From Candidatus Saccharibacteria bacterium oral taxon 488 (GTDB lineage: Bacteria > Patescibacteriota > Saccharimonadia > Saccharimonadales > Saccharimonadaceae), in the NCBI GenBank assembly GCA_013100805.1, contig CP040000.1:62001-126000 (forward strand): a stretch of 64,000 bases of DNA, given 5' to 3'. The position numbers and the translations under genes are program-made. The notes beneath the pieces were generated by a model. That model made no database searches, was not told where the DNA came from, and was given only the letters and a program-made list of their open reading frames with translations. This document shows, piece by piece, positions 33,741 to 42,544 of this stretch (the first letter of the stretch is position 1; every line of letters begins with the position of its first letter).

Positions 33741-34511
33741 ATGAAGCAGCGATTAGATAAAATGATACTAGAACGCGGGTTGGTTGAATCGCGTTCAGAA
33801 GCAGAGAATTGGATAGGCTTAGGGCAAGTCATGGTCAATGGTAGGGTGGCGACACGTCCCGGATGTTTCGTTAATGAGACAGCAGACATTACATTGCTGA
33901 CTCGTGAGCGGTACGTTTCGCGTGCAGGCCTCAAGCTAGCGGGCGTGGCGGATAGTTTTCGGTTGGACTTTCAGGGGAAAACAGTGCTGGACATAGGGTC
34001 GAGTACCGGTGGATTTACTGATTTTGCGCTGCGTCATGGCGCCCGACGTGTGTATGCTGTTGATGTGGGCACGAATCAGTTGCACCATCGACTGCGTGAC
34101 GATCGGCGCATAATATTACACGAAAAGACAGACATTCGTGACTTTGAGCTTGATTGTCCACCAGACATTATCGTGGGAGACGTGTCATTTATTAGTCTGC
34201 GCGACATTCTACCACACGTTGCAAAACGGCTGATGGGCAGTGCGACGGTGCTTGTAGCGATGGTAAAACCGCAGTTTGAGGCAGGGCGTCATTTGGTACA
34301 AAAGGGTGTTGTAAAAAATGCTGCTATACGACGAAAGATCCTGACCGATTTTGAGCAATGGGCAAAACAGTATTTTGTAGTTCTTGATAAAAAGGATAGC
34401 ACCGTCGCTGGTAGTAAGGGTAACGTTGAGCGCTTTTATAAGTTACAACTGAAAAATAACAGAGGTAATAGTTGTAGTAAAAAGGGCATCGTTGTACTTA
34501 AATCAACGTAG
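33741..34511 (+). CDS. tlyA: TlyA-family rRNA 2'-O-methyltransferase (hemolysin A family)
   Basis: The N-terminal S4 RNA-binding domain (QRLDKMILERGLVESRSEAENWI, QVMVNGRVATRPG) is followed by an FtsJ-type SAM methyltransferase: VSRAGLKLAGV, VLDIGSSTGGFTDFAL, YAVDVGTNQL, VGDVSFISLRDILP and MVKPQFEAGR. TlyA proteins methylate 16S and 23S rRNA ribose; in some species they were first described as hemolysins. 256 residues with a basic C-terminal tail. Translation probably starts at ATG 33741, 10 nt after the -10 box. Confidence 0.92.
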   Translation: MKQRLDKMILERGLVESRSEAENWIGLGQVMVNGRVATRPGCFVNETADITLLTRERYVSRAGLKLAGVADSFRLDFQGKTVLDIGSSTGGFTDFALRHGARRVYAVDVGTNQLHHRLRDDRRIILHEKTDIRDFELDCPPDIIVGDVSFISLRDILPHVAKRLMGSATVLVAMVKPQFEAGRHLVQKGVVKNAAIRRKILTDFEQWAKQYFVVLDKKDSTVAGSKGNVERFYKLQLKNNRGNSCSKKGIVVLKST

Positions 34512-34528
34512 TATAATATACAATAATG

Positions 34529-35608
34529 TTAGACATTGAACCGAAATTCGACAACATCGTTAGGCTGTATGATGTAATTTTTACCTTCAGTACGTATTTT
34601 ACCCGCTTCACGGGCCTTAGCTTCTGAACCTGCGGCAACAAGGTCGTGGTAGCTAATGACTTGTGCAGCGATGAATCCGCGCTCAAAGTCTGAGTGGATG
34701 ACGCCAGCAGCCTGTGGCGCCGTCCAGCCTTTATGTATTGTCCATGCTCTAACTTCCTTCTGACCTGCCGTGAGATAGCTTTGTAGACCAAGTGTGTCGT
34801 ACGCGGCATGGATAAGCTGCGACAATCCGGTTTCGGAAGCCCCGTAGCTATCAAGTAGCTCCAAGGCGTCATTATTTGACAATTCTCTGAGCTCTTCTTC
34901 AAGCTTGGCACAAATAAATAATACTCGGGCTGGCGCGACGAGTTTGGCAAGTTTTTCCTGCAGGGCATGGTCGCCGAGTCCCGCCTCGTCAACATTAAAT
35001 GTATAAATAATTGGCTTGGCGGTGAGTAAATGAAGATCATTAATTATCTCATATTTGATATTTTCTATGGATGCTATCGGCGTGCCTGAATTAAGTGATG
35101 TCAGGAGCGTTTCAAGGTATGTAGCCACCTGTCGTGCCTCCGGCTTGGCTTTGGCTTCTTTTTGGAGACGAGGCAGACGATGTTCTATGGTTTGGATGTC
35201 GGCAAGGATAAGTTCGGTATTGATGATGTCAATGTCGGCCTGAGGGTTAATCGGGGTATTGTCGTGTCGTAATATATCTGAGTTTTCAAAGGCGCGAACG
35301 ATGTGGATAATGGCGTCGCATTCACGAATATTGTGCAGGAATTTATTGCCAAACCCTTCTCCTTTTGAGGCGCCAGCTACCAATCCAGCGATGTCGACGA
35401 ACGTTACGGTCGCGGGGATAATTTTTTGCGTATCATACAGTTTTGCGAGTACATTGAGCCGCTCGTCGGGAACCGGTACAATGCCAGTATTTGGTTCAAT
35501 GGTGGCAAACGGGTAATTAGCCGCTAGAATATTATTATTAGTAAGTGCATTAAATATGGTCGACTTACCAACATTTGGCAGGCCGACGATTCCGATTGAT
35601 AGACTCAT
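34529..35608 (-). CDS. ychF: Redox/ribosome-associated GTPase YchF (OLA1 family)
   Basis: YchF is a universally conserved P-loop NTPase that binds ribosomes and prefers ATP. The order is G1 GLPNVGKSTIFNALT, G3 DIAGLVAGASKGEGFGNKFL, a coiled-coil insert and the C-terminal TGS domain (VRAWTIHKGWTAPQAAGVIHSDFERGFI). NKxD is replaced by a TFNVDE-type segment as in the family. 359 residues. TATAAT (complement of 35616-35621) ends 7 nt before the ATG, leaderless. Confidence 0.97.
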   Translation of the reverse strand: MSLSIGIVGLPNVGKSTIFNALTNNNILAANYPFATIEPNTGIVPVPDERLNVLAKLYDTQKIIPATVTFVDIAGLVAGASKGEGFGNKFLHNIRECDAIIHIVRAFENSDILRHDNTPINPQADIDIINTELILADIQTIEHRLPRLQKEAKAKPEARQVATYLETLLTSLNSGTPIASIENIKYEIINDLHLLTAKPIIYTFNVDEAGLGDHALQEKLAKLVAPARVLFICAKLEEELRELSNNDALELLDSYGASETGLSQLIHAAYDTLGLQSYLTAGQKEVRAWTIHKGWTAPQAAGVIHSDFERGFIAAQVISYHDLVAAGSEAKAREAGKIRTEGKNYIIQPNDVVEFRFNV

Positions 35609-35672
35609 ATCGTGTATTATAACAAATTACACAAACTTGCCTCAGTATATAATATGTATTAGAATAAGCAGT

Positions 35673-36167
35673 ATGAATAAGGTTATTGTCTCGCGAATAT
35701 TTATGATAGTGGGTATCGTGTTGAGTGTCGGGGCGATAGTCGCCGTTATCATGATGGTGATGGGGCGATTGCATGTTGGGCTAAAAGAGCCGAGTCAAGA
35801 TATCGCGCCAACCGCTAAGATGATATGTGGCGAGGATATGATAAAAGAATATCGGTCAATTATCGCTGCGCCAAATGGGTATGGTCCGACAGCGCTTGAA
35901 GGGCTGGTGAAGAAGATCTCAGAACGTGGCGGCCCGGGTGACGATACGGTGTGTCACTATATTGTGCTTCACGATGCATCGCTACGGAATGATCGCCAGC
36001 GGATTGATCAGATTCATCAAGGGTTGATCAACTCGATGAAGATGCGTCAGGCGGTCGAGCCGTTTTATCGACTGGGTATTAATCAGGATACGGTAAAAGC
36101 ACTAGTCGAAATCGGTAAGGCTGATGCGGGTGCGGGGAATAAGGATGGTACACCGGGTCAGGGTTAG
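35673..36167 (+). CDS. Hypothetical membrane-anchored protein
   Basis: The 164-residue protein has an N-terminal membrane helix (IFMIVGIVLSVGAIVAVIMMVMG) and an external helical domain of about 130 residues with two Cys (MICGED, TVCHYI). No family is recognised. A -10-like TAGAAT lies 10 nt before the ATG. Its 3' end overlaps the start of the exported protein that follows, so the two and the next gene likely form one transcription unit feeding into the pilus region. Confidence 0.6.
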   Translation: MNKVIVSRIFMIVGIVLSVGAIVAVIMMVMGRLHVGLKEPSQDIAPTAKMICGEDMIKEYRSIIAAPNGYGPTALEGLVKKISERGGPGDDTVCHYIVLHDASLRNDRQRIDQIHQGLINSMKMRQAVEPFYRLGINQDTVKALVEIGKADAGAGNKDGTPGQG

Positions 36168-37803
36168 GGTCGGACTACGGCTTGTTATTGGCTATATGCT
36201 GGCACTTGTGGTTGTCGCATCGACGTTGGCGATTATTGGTGCGGATAAAGCAGAGGCGGTGGACTGTAGCGGTTTGAGCGGCCGACGACGTTTGATGTGT
36301 ATTAATGCACGCAATGATGGTGAACGGTTTGCGGTGCAATATATCTGTAAGGGCGGTGGAACGCGGTGCGGTGCGATGTGGATGTCGTCGCCTGGGACGT
36401 CATATACGAATGATGTTATTAACACCGTTAGCTGGAATGCGACGTCATTATCACTTGACTTGAGGGGGTCAGTGAATGGTAATGGTCAGTCGCGAGCACG
36501 GGTGTGGGCAATAAATGTAACGGTTAGTCAGAATGGTCGGACATTGCTATCTGGCGGTACGCTTGATCGTGGGACGCATCCATCGGGCGCGTACCACTGG
36601 GTTGATGGCGGTAGTAGCATTCGAGTAAATGGAATTGACATATCTGGCGTAATTGCACCAGGAAGCTCCGGCCGTATCATTTTGCAGGTGCGGCGCTGTT
36701 TCTATAGTAGTCCAGGCGGTAGCGGTGCTTGTGCGACACAAGATGTCGAGGTATGGATTAAGCGTGAGCAGGCGCCAAACCAATGGACCGTTGAAGGGCA
36801 ATCGCGAGTGTCAATCAATGGTGGCAGTTTGGTGCAAAACGTGACCGCTGCGCCAGGACAGCGCGTACGATTTTTTCATTATCTACGGAATAATTCTTCG
36901 TACACGATTCCTCCCTATACTCTAAAGCGTATAGGCATTAACCAGGATGTTAATGGCACGACAACGCATCATGCGTGGGCGTCGCCGTATACGCGTAGCG
37001 CTAGCCCATGGAACACCTTTTATGCACCGAACGACGTTAAACCATATAACAGTGTCTTTGGAGCTGAGGGGATTGTGACGCAGGATGATGTCGGTAAAAC
37101 AGTATGTCAAAAGATTTTATGGCTGCCGGGTGCGTGGAATACTGACGGCTGGGGGGTCTCATCGAATGCCTGTGCATCGGTGCCGTATGATTATGAGTTG
37201 CGGCCGGAGGTGCAGGCGCCAGATTATATTAATGAAGGAACGATTGAGGTGAGTGGCGTGACTGCGCGAATTAATCATACAGGATCGACACGGTCAAATC
37301 GGGCAAATTATGCTGTAGTGCGGTTTGTGTTAAGGGGCGGTGGAAATTATACCGTGCCAGGCGGTGAGGGGGTTGTCGTACCGTATGATAGACGTTCGCC
37401 GGGTAATTTAGTGGGTGATTGGGATTGTTATATCGCCAAGAACACGATTAAAAATAGTCGACCGGGTTTGCAGGTGGCAGATTGTACATCAAATAATTTG
37501 GCACGTAATGGCGCGGGAACAATTATCCAGCGAGGTGGGCTGGAAATTCCGCTTGGCAAGGATAATTTGAGTGGAGTGACAATGACGACTGGTGACCAGT
37601 TGTGCTATATGACTATTGTGAGTACATACAACCAACATGTGAATACCAGTACGTTTCGCTATGCGGTAGATTGTGCAAGAGTCGCTGGACGGCCAAAAGT
37701 TCAGTTCTGGGGGGCGGATGTGCGAGTTGGTGTCGGGATAGACGGTAGTGCGGGTAATAATAATGCGGAAGTCAGGACATCACTGACGAGGGTGAGGCGA
37801 TAG
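36124..37803 (+). CDS. Large exported protein, possible adhesin
   Basis: An N-terminal signal (basic arm, then IGYMLALVVVASTLAIIGADKAEA with a likely cleavage after AEA) is followed by about 515 residues of beta-rich sequence with many Gly, Asn, Thr and Ser and several Cys that could form disulfides. There is no C-terminal anchor or sorting signal. The start is uncertain: 36124, 36145 and 36196 are all possible, and the gene overlaps its upstream neighbour by about 44 bp. It adjoins another large surface protein (37804) and the pilus operon, which suggests a pilus-linked or surface-exposed role. Confidence 0.65.
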   Translation: MRVRGIRMVHRVRVRVGLRLVIGYMLALVVVASTLAIIGADKAEAVDCSGLSGRRRLMCINARNDGERFAVQYICKGGGTRCGAMWMSSPGTSYTNDVINTVSWNATSLSLDLRGSVNGNGQSRARVWAINVTVSQNGRTLLSGGTLDRGTHPSGAYHWVDGGSSIRVNGIDISGVIAPGSSGRIILQVRRCFYSSPGGSGACATQDVEVWIKREQAPNQWTVEGQSRVSINGGSLVQNVTAAPGQRVRFFHYLRNNSSYTIPPYTLKRIGINQDVNGTTTHHAWASPYTRSASPWNTFYAPNDVKPYNSVFGAEGIVTQDDVGKTVCQKILWLPGAWNTDGWGVSSNACASVPYDYELRPEVQAPDYINEGTIEVSGVTARINHTGSTRSNRANYAVVRFVLRGGGNYTVPGGEGVVVPYDRRSPGNLVGDWDCYIAKNTIKNSRPGLQVADCTSNNLARNGAGTIIQRGGLEIPLGKDNLSGVTMTTGDQLCYMTIVSTYNQHVNTSTFRYAVDCARVAGRPKVQFWGADVRVGVGIDGSAGNNNAEVRTSLTRVRR

Positions 37804-39813
37804 ATGGCGCTGCAGTTAAAAACCCAAAGGTGGTGGATCGGAGTCGGTGTTGTTGGGCTAGTGGTATTCGGAAGCCTTGGAGTGTATATCTGGCGTCATT
37901 ATATCAGCGTGACGGCGCAAGTAGCACCTGACGTAACTCACGTCGAGAGGGCGGTGCTAGCAGCAAGTACGACAACGCCACCGGGCGGCAGTAGTTATGA
38001 CCCAGCCACGTCGTATCACATGCCGTGGGAGAAATATCCGGTTGGCGAGAGAGAGCAGCTCGGCGGGACGCCAGAACGGATTAGTAGTTGGCCAACGGCC
38101 GGGGATGGTGGATCTGACTGTCGTGTGAACGCAAATGCTACGACAGTGGTCGATGGTATTGGCGGGACGTTTAATTATGGTGGGTTTACGATGATGCCAT
38201 CACCGATGTCCGGTAATCGGACGGCTGGTCAGGATAAGTGTAGCGGATCAGTGTCAACATGGACGGTACCGGATGGTGAAAATAGCACGTCTTCGGCGAC
38301 GCCAGCACCGAGTTGGTTTGATGATGTGGTGGCGGCTAATAGCGGTGGTCTAGCGGGTGGAGCATACGTTAATCCACGAGCTTATGGTGGCTGGGCGACG
38401 GATGCTAATGCCACGACGAAAGTGCCGTTTGGTGTGCCTGCCCAGCGATCGGGCGCGGCTGGGGCGGCCGAGTTTGCCGAATGCGGCGGGGTCATCAAAG
38501 AGTCAGGAACATCTACGTGGGCAACTGATGGAGCGTTTCGGCAGTCGATATATGATCAAGGTGGCCAGTCGAAGCCGCTCTGGGGCGCACGCTGCAAGGA
38601 CGAGACAAAGCTGAAAGAGGCACTGACCCGGCGTCACAATGCGCCGCAAACTGATACCAATGGTGAAAATTACGTGAAGTCGTCTGGCGTAACACTATTT
38701 CGGCAGAAATTCCGGCTGACTAGCCAGCAGCTTGAAGAGATTCGTCAGCTGGATTTGTTGAACGATGGACGATCGGGACTATACTTGCGTTTGGCGGTTG
38801 ATGATTATGCGGCGGTGTATATTAATGGCAAGCCAGTCTTTGCCAATCCGAAAGCGTCGTCTGGTGTCGAGATGAAGAGAATCATCGCGGATTATTTACG
38901 GGCTGGTGATAATGTGATTGCCCTAGAGGTGCAAGATGCGATTGCTCCAACTAGCCTCGCCAATGCTAATGCGGCTGCTCGGTGGCTGCTCGGTGTGTAT
39001 GCGCCAAAGGGGTGGCAGCCAGTGCCGGGGGAGCCGCGGTTGTACGGATCGTGGGCGGAATATGCCATTAGTGCGCCTGGACAAATTATTTCTTCCTCGG
39101 GGGCAGGCTTGTCATCTACGCCGACAGGGCGAACGGGGGCGATTGAGGCACGGCAATATAATGATCTGACGTTTCAAAACACTAACACCCCGTTTGGTAA
39201 TTTTCGCGACAAGATGCCGACCGTGCGAACACCTGATGCCTATTTTACGAACACGGGAAATTTGTCTGGGGCGGTGTCTATGAGCGACGTGGCTGGTGGC
39301 GTGTATCAGGCTGGCAACCTGACGATTACCGGTGGAGAAATTAAGCGTGGCCGGCAAATTGTTATCAAATCGAGCGGCGTGGTGACTATCAAGGGTGACG
39401 TAAAGCAGGAGGGCGGTAACTATTCGGCGGCTCGGGATCTGCCGCAGTTGATTATCAGCGCTCGGCATATTATCATTGAGCCGAATGTGACGCAGCTTGA
39501 TGCTTGGCTGGTGGCCAAGAATGGTACAATTAACACCTGTGATACCATAGTTCGTGATGGTCGTCAGTGGCTGTCGGGGCTGGATGCGAAGACATGTGAA
39601 AAACAGTTGCGGATCAACGGTCCGATTATCGCGAAGCACCTCTTTTTGCGCCGTACCTTTACCAAGGGTGGCGATACCTCTGGCAATAATCCGGGCGAGC
39701 CGGCGGAAATATTGAATTTGCGTGCCGATGCATATTTATGGGGAAATGAGCGGTCGAAAGAATCGGGGGCTATCAAAACGATGCATCTAAAGGAATTGCC
39801 GCCGCGTTTTTAA
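37804..39813 (+). CDS. Large membrane-anchored surface protein
   Basis: A short basic head and one membrane helix (WWIGVGVVGLVVFGSLGVYIW) precede about 630 external residues. Residues about 320-400 (LYLRLAVDDYAAVYINGKPVFAN, RAGDNVIALEVQDA) resemble a galactose-binding-like jelly roll. Residues about 490-640 contain a regular beta-helix-like section (VYQAGNLTITGG, IVIKSSGVVTIKGDV, ARHIIIEPNVT, LRINGPIIAKHLFL) ending with EPAEILNLRADAYLWG. It starts directly after the previous stop. It is likely exposed on the cell surface; function unknown, adhesin or pilus accessory protein by context. Confidence 0.65.
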   Translation: MALQLKTQRWWIGVGVVGLVVFGSLGVYIWRHYISVTAQVAPDVTHVERAVLAASTTTPPGGSSYDPATSYHMPWEKYPVGEREQLGGTPERISSWPTAGDGGSDCRVNANATTVVDGIGGTFNYGGFTMMPSPMSGNRTAGQDKCSGSVSTWTVPDGENSTSSATPAPSWFDDVVAANSGGLAGGAYVNPRAYGGWATDANATTKVPFGVPAQRSGAAGAAEFAECGGVIKESGTSTWATDGAFRQSIYDQGGQSKPLWGARCKDETKLKEALTRRHNAPQTDTNGENYVKSSGVTLFRQKFRLTSQQLEEIRQLDLLNDGRSGLYLRLAVDDYAAVYINGKPVFANPKASSGVEMKRIIADYLRAGDNVIALEVQDAIAPTSLANANAAARWLLGVYAPKGWQPVPGEPRLYGSWAEYAISAPGQIISSSGAGLSSTPTGRTGAIEARQYNDLTFQNTNTPFGNFRDKMPTVRTPDAYFTNTGNLSGAVSMSDVAGGVYQAGNLTITGGEIKRGRQIVIKSSGVVTIKGDVKQEGGNYSAARDLPQLIISARHIIIEPNVTQLDAWLVAKNGTINTCDTIVRDGRQWLSGLDAKTCEKQLRINGPIIAKHLFLRRTFTKGGDTSGNNPGEPAEILNLRADAYLWGNERSKESGAIKTMHLKELPPRF

Positions 39814-39853
39814 GGGTTTTACATTTTAAAATGCTTATGTATAATAGAATAGT

Positions 39854-40900
39854 ATGAAAATAGCAAAAGGGCTGGGCGACTTTTTCGGATTAGACATCGG
39901 GACGAATGCGGTGCGTGTAGTTCAGCTGGCGCGAACGAGCAACGGATGGAATCTGCTGCACTATGGTTATGCGCCTGTCGACCCGAAGGTTACAGGTAGT
40001 GATTCACCGGAAGCGCAGCGTAAGCTTGGTGAAGTGATCATGACCGCTGTCGGACAGAGCGGTATCAAGACGCAAAATGTAGCGATTGGGCTGCCGTCGA
40101 GCAAGACCTTTACGGCGATTATTGATGTGCCAAAAGTGTCAGACCAAGAGCTGAAGGCGACCATGAAATATCAGGTCGATCAGTACATTCCTATGGCGAT
40201 TGAGGATGCCAAGGTTGACTGGGCGCTACTCGGCGACAGCTTGCGTGAGCAGGGCCAGTATGAGGTGTTATTGACGAGTGCAGCGATTAGTTATGTCGAG
40301 GAACGGCTTGAGTTGATTGAAGGTCTTGGCTTTAATGTGGTCGCTGAGGAACCGGATCCGATCGCGATGCTTCGGGCATTAGCGCCGACTGATGGAGCAA
40401 CCGCAAAGCTAGTTTTGGATATGGGCGAACATTCGACTGACTTGGCAGTCATTTATGGCGATATGCCGCGGCTAGTGCGCACGGTGCCGAGCGGACTGCA
40501 AGCGTTGGTGCGGGCGGCAGTGCAAAATCTCAACGTACAGGATGATCAGGCTCGCCAGTTTATTATCAAGTTTGGCTTGGCACCTGACCGGCTTGAGGGG
40601 CAAGTTCTCAGGGCGATTGACGGCGTGCTGGATAATTTTGCGGCTGAGCTGACCAAATCAATCAAGTTCTTCCAGACGCGCTATCCGAGCATTTCCGTGT
40701 CAGGAATTCTGCTGTCGGGCTTTGGTGCGGCGATACCGATGATGGATAATTATATTGCTAGCAAGACCGGCATACCGGCGACTACGGCTGATCCGTGGCA
40801 GCATGTCAGTCTTGGGCAGGCCGATCAGCAAAAACTAGCACCAATTGCCTCGGAGTTTGCGACGGTCGTTGGTTTAGCGCAGCGGAGGAATGGATCGTGA
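39854..40900 (+). CDS. pilM: Type IV pilus assembly protein PilM
   Basis: PilM is an actin-like ATPase fold protein on the inner face of the membrane that binds PilN. FFGLDIGTNAVRVVQL, the strand NVAIGLPSSKTFTAIIDVP, LVLDMGEHSTDLAVIY (phosphate 2) and LSGFGAAIPMM match the family. 348 residues. TATAAT (39840-39845) ends 8 nt before the ATG, without a ribosome site. This is the first gene of the pilM-N-O-x-B-T-C operon. Confidence 0.95.
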   Translation: MKIAKGLGDFFGLDIGTNAVRVVQLARTSNGWNLLHYGYAPVDPKVTGSDSPEAQRKLGEVIMTAVGQSGIKTQNVAIGLPSSKTFTAIIDVPKVSDQELKATMKYQVDQYIPMAIEDAKVDWALLGDSLREQGQYEVLLTSAAISYVEERLELIEGLGFNVVAEEPDPIAMLRALAPTDGATAKLVLDMGEHSTDLAVIYGDMPRLVRTVPSGLQALVRAAVQNLNVQDDQARQFIIKFGLAPDRLEGQVLRAIDGVLDNFAAELTKSIKFFQTRYPSISVSGILLSGFGAAIPMMDNYIASKTGIPATTADPWQHVSLGQADQQKLAPIASEFATVVGLAQRRNGS

Positions 40901-41628
40901 TTGAGATTAACTTGATTCCTGATGTCAAGCGCGAGTTGCTTCGGGCAAAAATGATGCGCAACGCTGTCACCGCGATGTCAATAACCGTTGGCATGATTGC
41001 GGTCGGAGTGGCAGTTGCGCTTGGCTTGATCTTTGGCGGTCAAGTAGCCCTGGAGGCGCTGCATGATGGGACAATTAAGAGCAAGACACGTGAGCTGACG
41101 TCGATTGAAGATCTCGATAAGTTGGTGACCATTCAGCATCAGCTGGCAACAATCAACAAACTATCAAGTGAGCGGCAGGCTGATTCGCGGCTATTTGACG
41201 TGATGACGGCGGTGAATCCAGTGGCGCCAAATAGTATTAAAATCGCAACACTAAAGCTCAAACCAGAGTCACGGACAATTACTATTGAGGGATCAGCCGA
41301 GAATGGCTATATCGCGCTGGAGATATTTAAGAAGACGATTACTAATACGACTGTGCAGACAACACAAAATGGGCAAGAGGTTAAACAACCGCTGGCTGAG
41401 AATCTACAGGCGGGTGAGGCTAGCTTTGGTGAAGATGCCAACGGTAAGAAGGTGTTGCGCTTCTCGTTCACGTTTACCTATCCGGCAGAATTGTTCTCGA
41501 AAACGAGCGGCTCAGTGGTGATTGCGACGCCAAACGGTAAAGTTGATGTGACTGATTCGCGGCTGGGGGTGCCAGAGAGCCTATTTGCCAAGAAGCCAAA
41601 AGACGCTTCAAATAAGGAGAAAAACTAA
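40897..41628 (+). CDS. pilN: Type IV pilus assembly protein PilN-like
   Basis: PilN is a single-span protein whose short cytoplasmic INLIPD-type tail binds PilM; here the start reads VIEINLIPDVKREL, matching that signature. A membrane helix (VGMIAVGVAVALGLIFGG) and an external coiled-coil plus ferredoxin-like region follow. The GTG start at 40897 overlaps the pilM stop (GTGA) and has a GGAGG site upstream. 243 residues. Confidence 0.88.
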   Translation: MIEINLIPDVKRELLRAKMMRNAVTAMSITVGMIAVGVAVALGLIFGGQVALEALHDGTIKSKTRELTSIEDLDKLVTIQHQLATINKLSSERQADSRLFDVMTAVNPVAPNSIKIATLKLKPESRTITIEGSAENGYIALEIFKKTITNTTVQTTQNGQEVKQPLAENLQAGEASFGEDANGKKVLRFSFTFTYPAELFSKTSGSVVIATPNGKVDVTDSRLGVPESLFAKKPKDASNKEKN

Positions 41629-42305
41629 TGCCTGAAAATAAAGACGTTGCCATCCGTAAGCGCCAGCAGATTGACTCCTCGAAAAAAACCATGTTTCTGT
41701 TCGTGGCGGGTGCGGCATTTGTGAGTGGCGTGGCAATTGTGGTGTCGTTCTTCCTCGTGCGGCAGATTTTGTTTCATGGCGCAGTGGTGCTCGCGAAGCA
41801 AGACACTATCAATACGCTGGAGAATAATAAAAAGGCGGCCGAGTCGCTCAAAGATAATGTGCGTTCACTAGAGGCGAATGAGGCGCTTAACTCAGTGAAG
41901 TTAAAGGATAGCAGTAGTCCATTGCAGACAATTCTTGATGCGCTGCCGGCTAGTGCGAATGCCGATGCGCTTGGTGCGTCCATCCAGAAGAAGTTTGTCA
42001 ATGGCATCGCCGGTCTGTCGCTGGAAAGCATCTCAGTCCACTATACGGCAAATGAGTCGGGTGCGGAGCAAGAGGATGCTGGTGATGGTCGCTCGGCGGT
42101 GAGTTTCACCATGACAGTGAGCGGTACGTCGTCAAGCCTCAAGGAGCTGTTAACGCGCTTTGAAAAATCAATTCGGGTTATCAATATTACCGAGATTGAG
42201 ATGCAGGCCAGCGAGGACGGCAAGATGACTATGGATATCTCTGGCAAGGCCTATTTTGAGCCGGCGCAAAAAGTTGGATTAGGAAAGAAGGTGATCAAGC
42301 CATGA
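41628..42305 (+). CDS. pilO: Type IV pilus assembly protein PilO-like
   Basis: This 225-residue protein has a cytoplasmic head, one membrane helix (TMFLFVAGAAFVSGVAIVVSFFLV), a coiled coil and an external ferredoxin-like fold. That is the PilO plan, and it lies directly after pilN (TAATG overlap). Sequence similarity is weak, as usual for PilO, so the call depends on position and architecture. Confidence 0.78.
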   Translation: MPENKDVAIRKRQQIDSSKKTMFLFVAGAAFVSGVAIVVSFFLVRQILFHGAVVLAKQDTINTLENNKKAAESLKDNVRSLEANEALNSVKLKDSSSPLQTILDALPASANADALGASIQKKFVNGIAGLSLESISVHYTANESGAEQEDAGDGRSAVSFTMTVSGTSSSLKELLTRFEKSIRVINITEIEMQASEDGKMTMDISGKAYFEPAQKVGLGKKVIKP

Positions 42306-42532
42306 AGAAGAGCGATATAGCGATGATCGTGTTGATAGCCAGCCTTGGCGTTGTGGTGGCATATTTCGTTGCCAGCAGCATTCCATTCTTGCGCGTACCA
42401 TCATCGGGTGTGGAAGTGCAGACGATATCAAAGATTAGTCCAGATATTGAGCAGCCAGATAAGACAGTATTTAATCGTGAAGCTATTAACCCAACGGTGG
42501 AAGCAATTGTTGGCAAAGCGACTGGTAGTTAG
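42302..42532 (+). CDS. Small membrane protein of the pilus operon
   Basis: The 76-residue protein has one membrane helix (IAMIVLIASLGVVVAYFVA) and a short external tail. It overlaps pilO by the ATGA and precedes pilB, the slot where a lipoprotein PilP occurs in Gram-negative bacteria. It has no lipobox and is too short to be PilP. It may be a PilP analogue or another alignment subunit. Confidence 0.7.
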   Translation: MKKSDIAMIVLIASLGVVVAYFVASSIPFLRVPSSGVEVQTISKISPDIEQPDKTVFNREAINPTVEAIVGKATGS

Positions 42533-42544
42533 CGCGGAGGTGAT

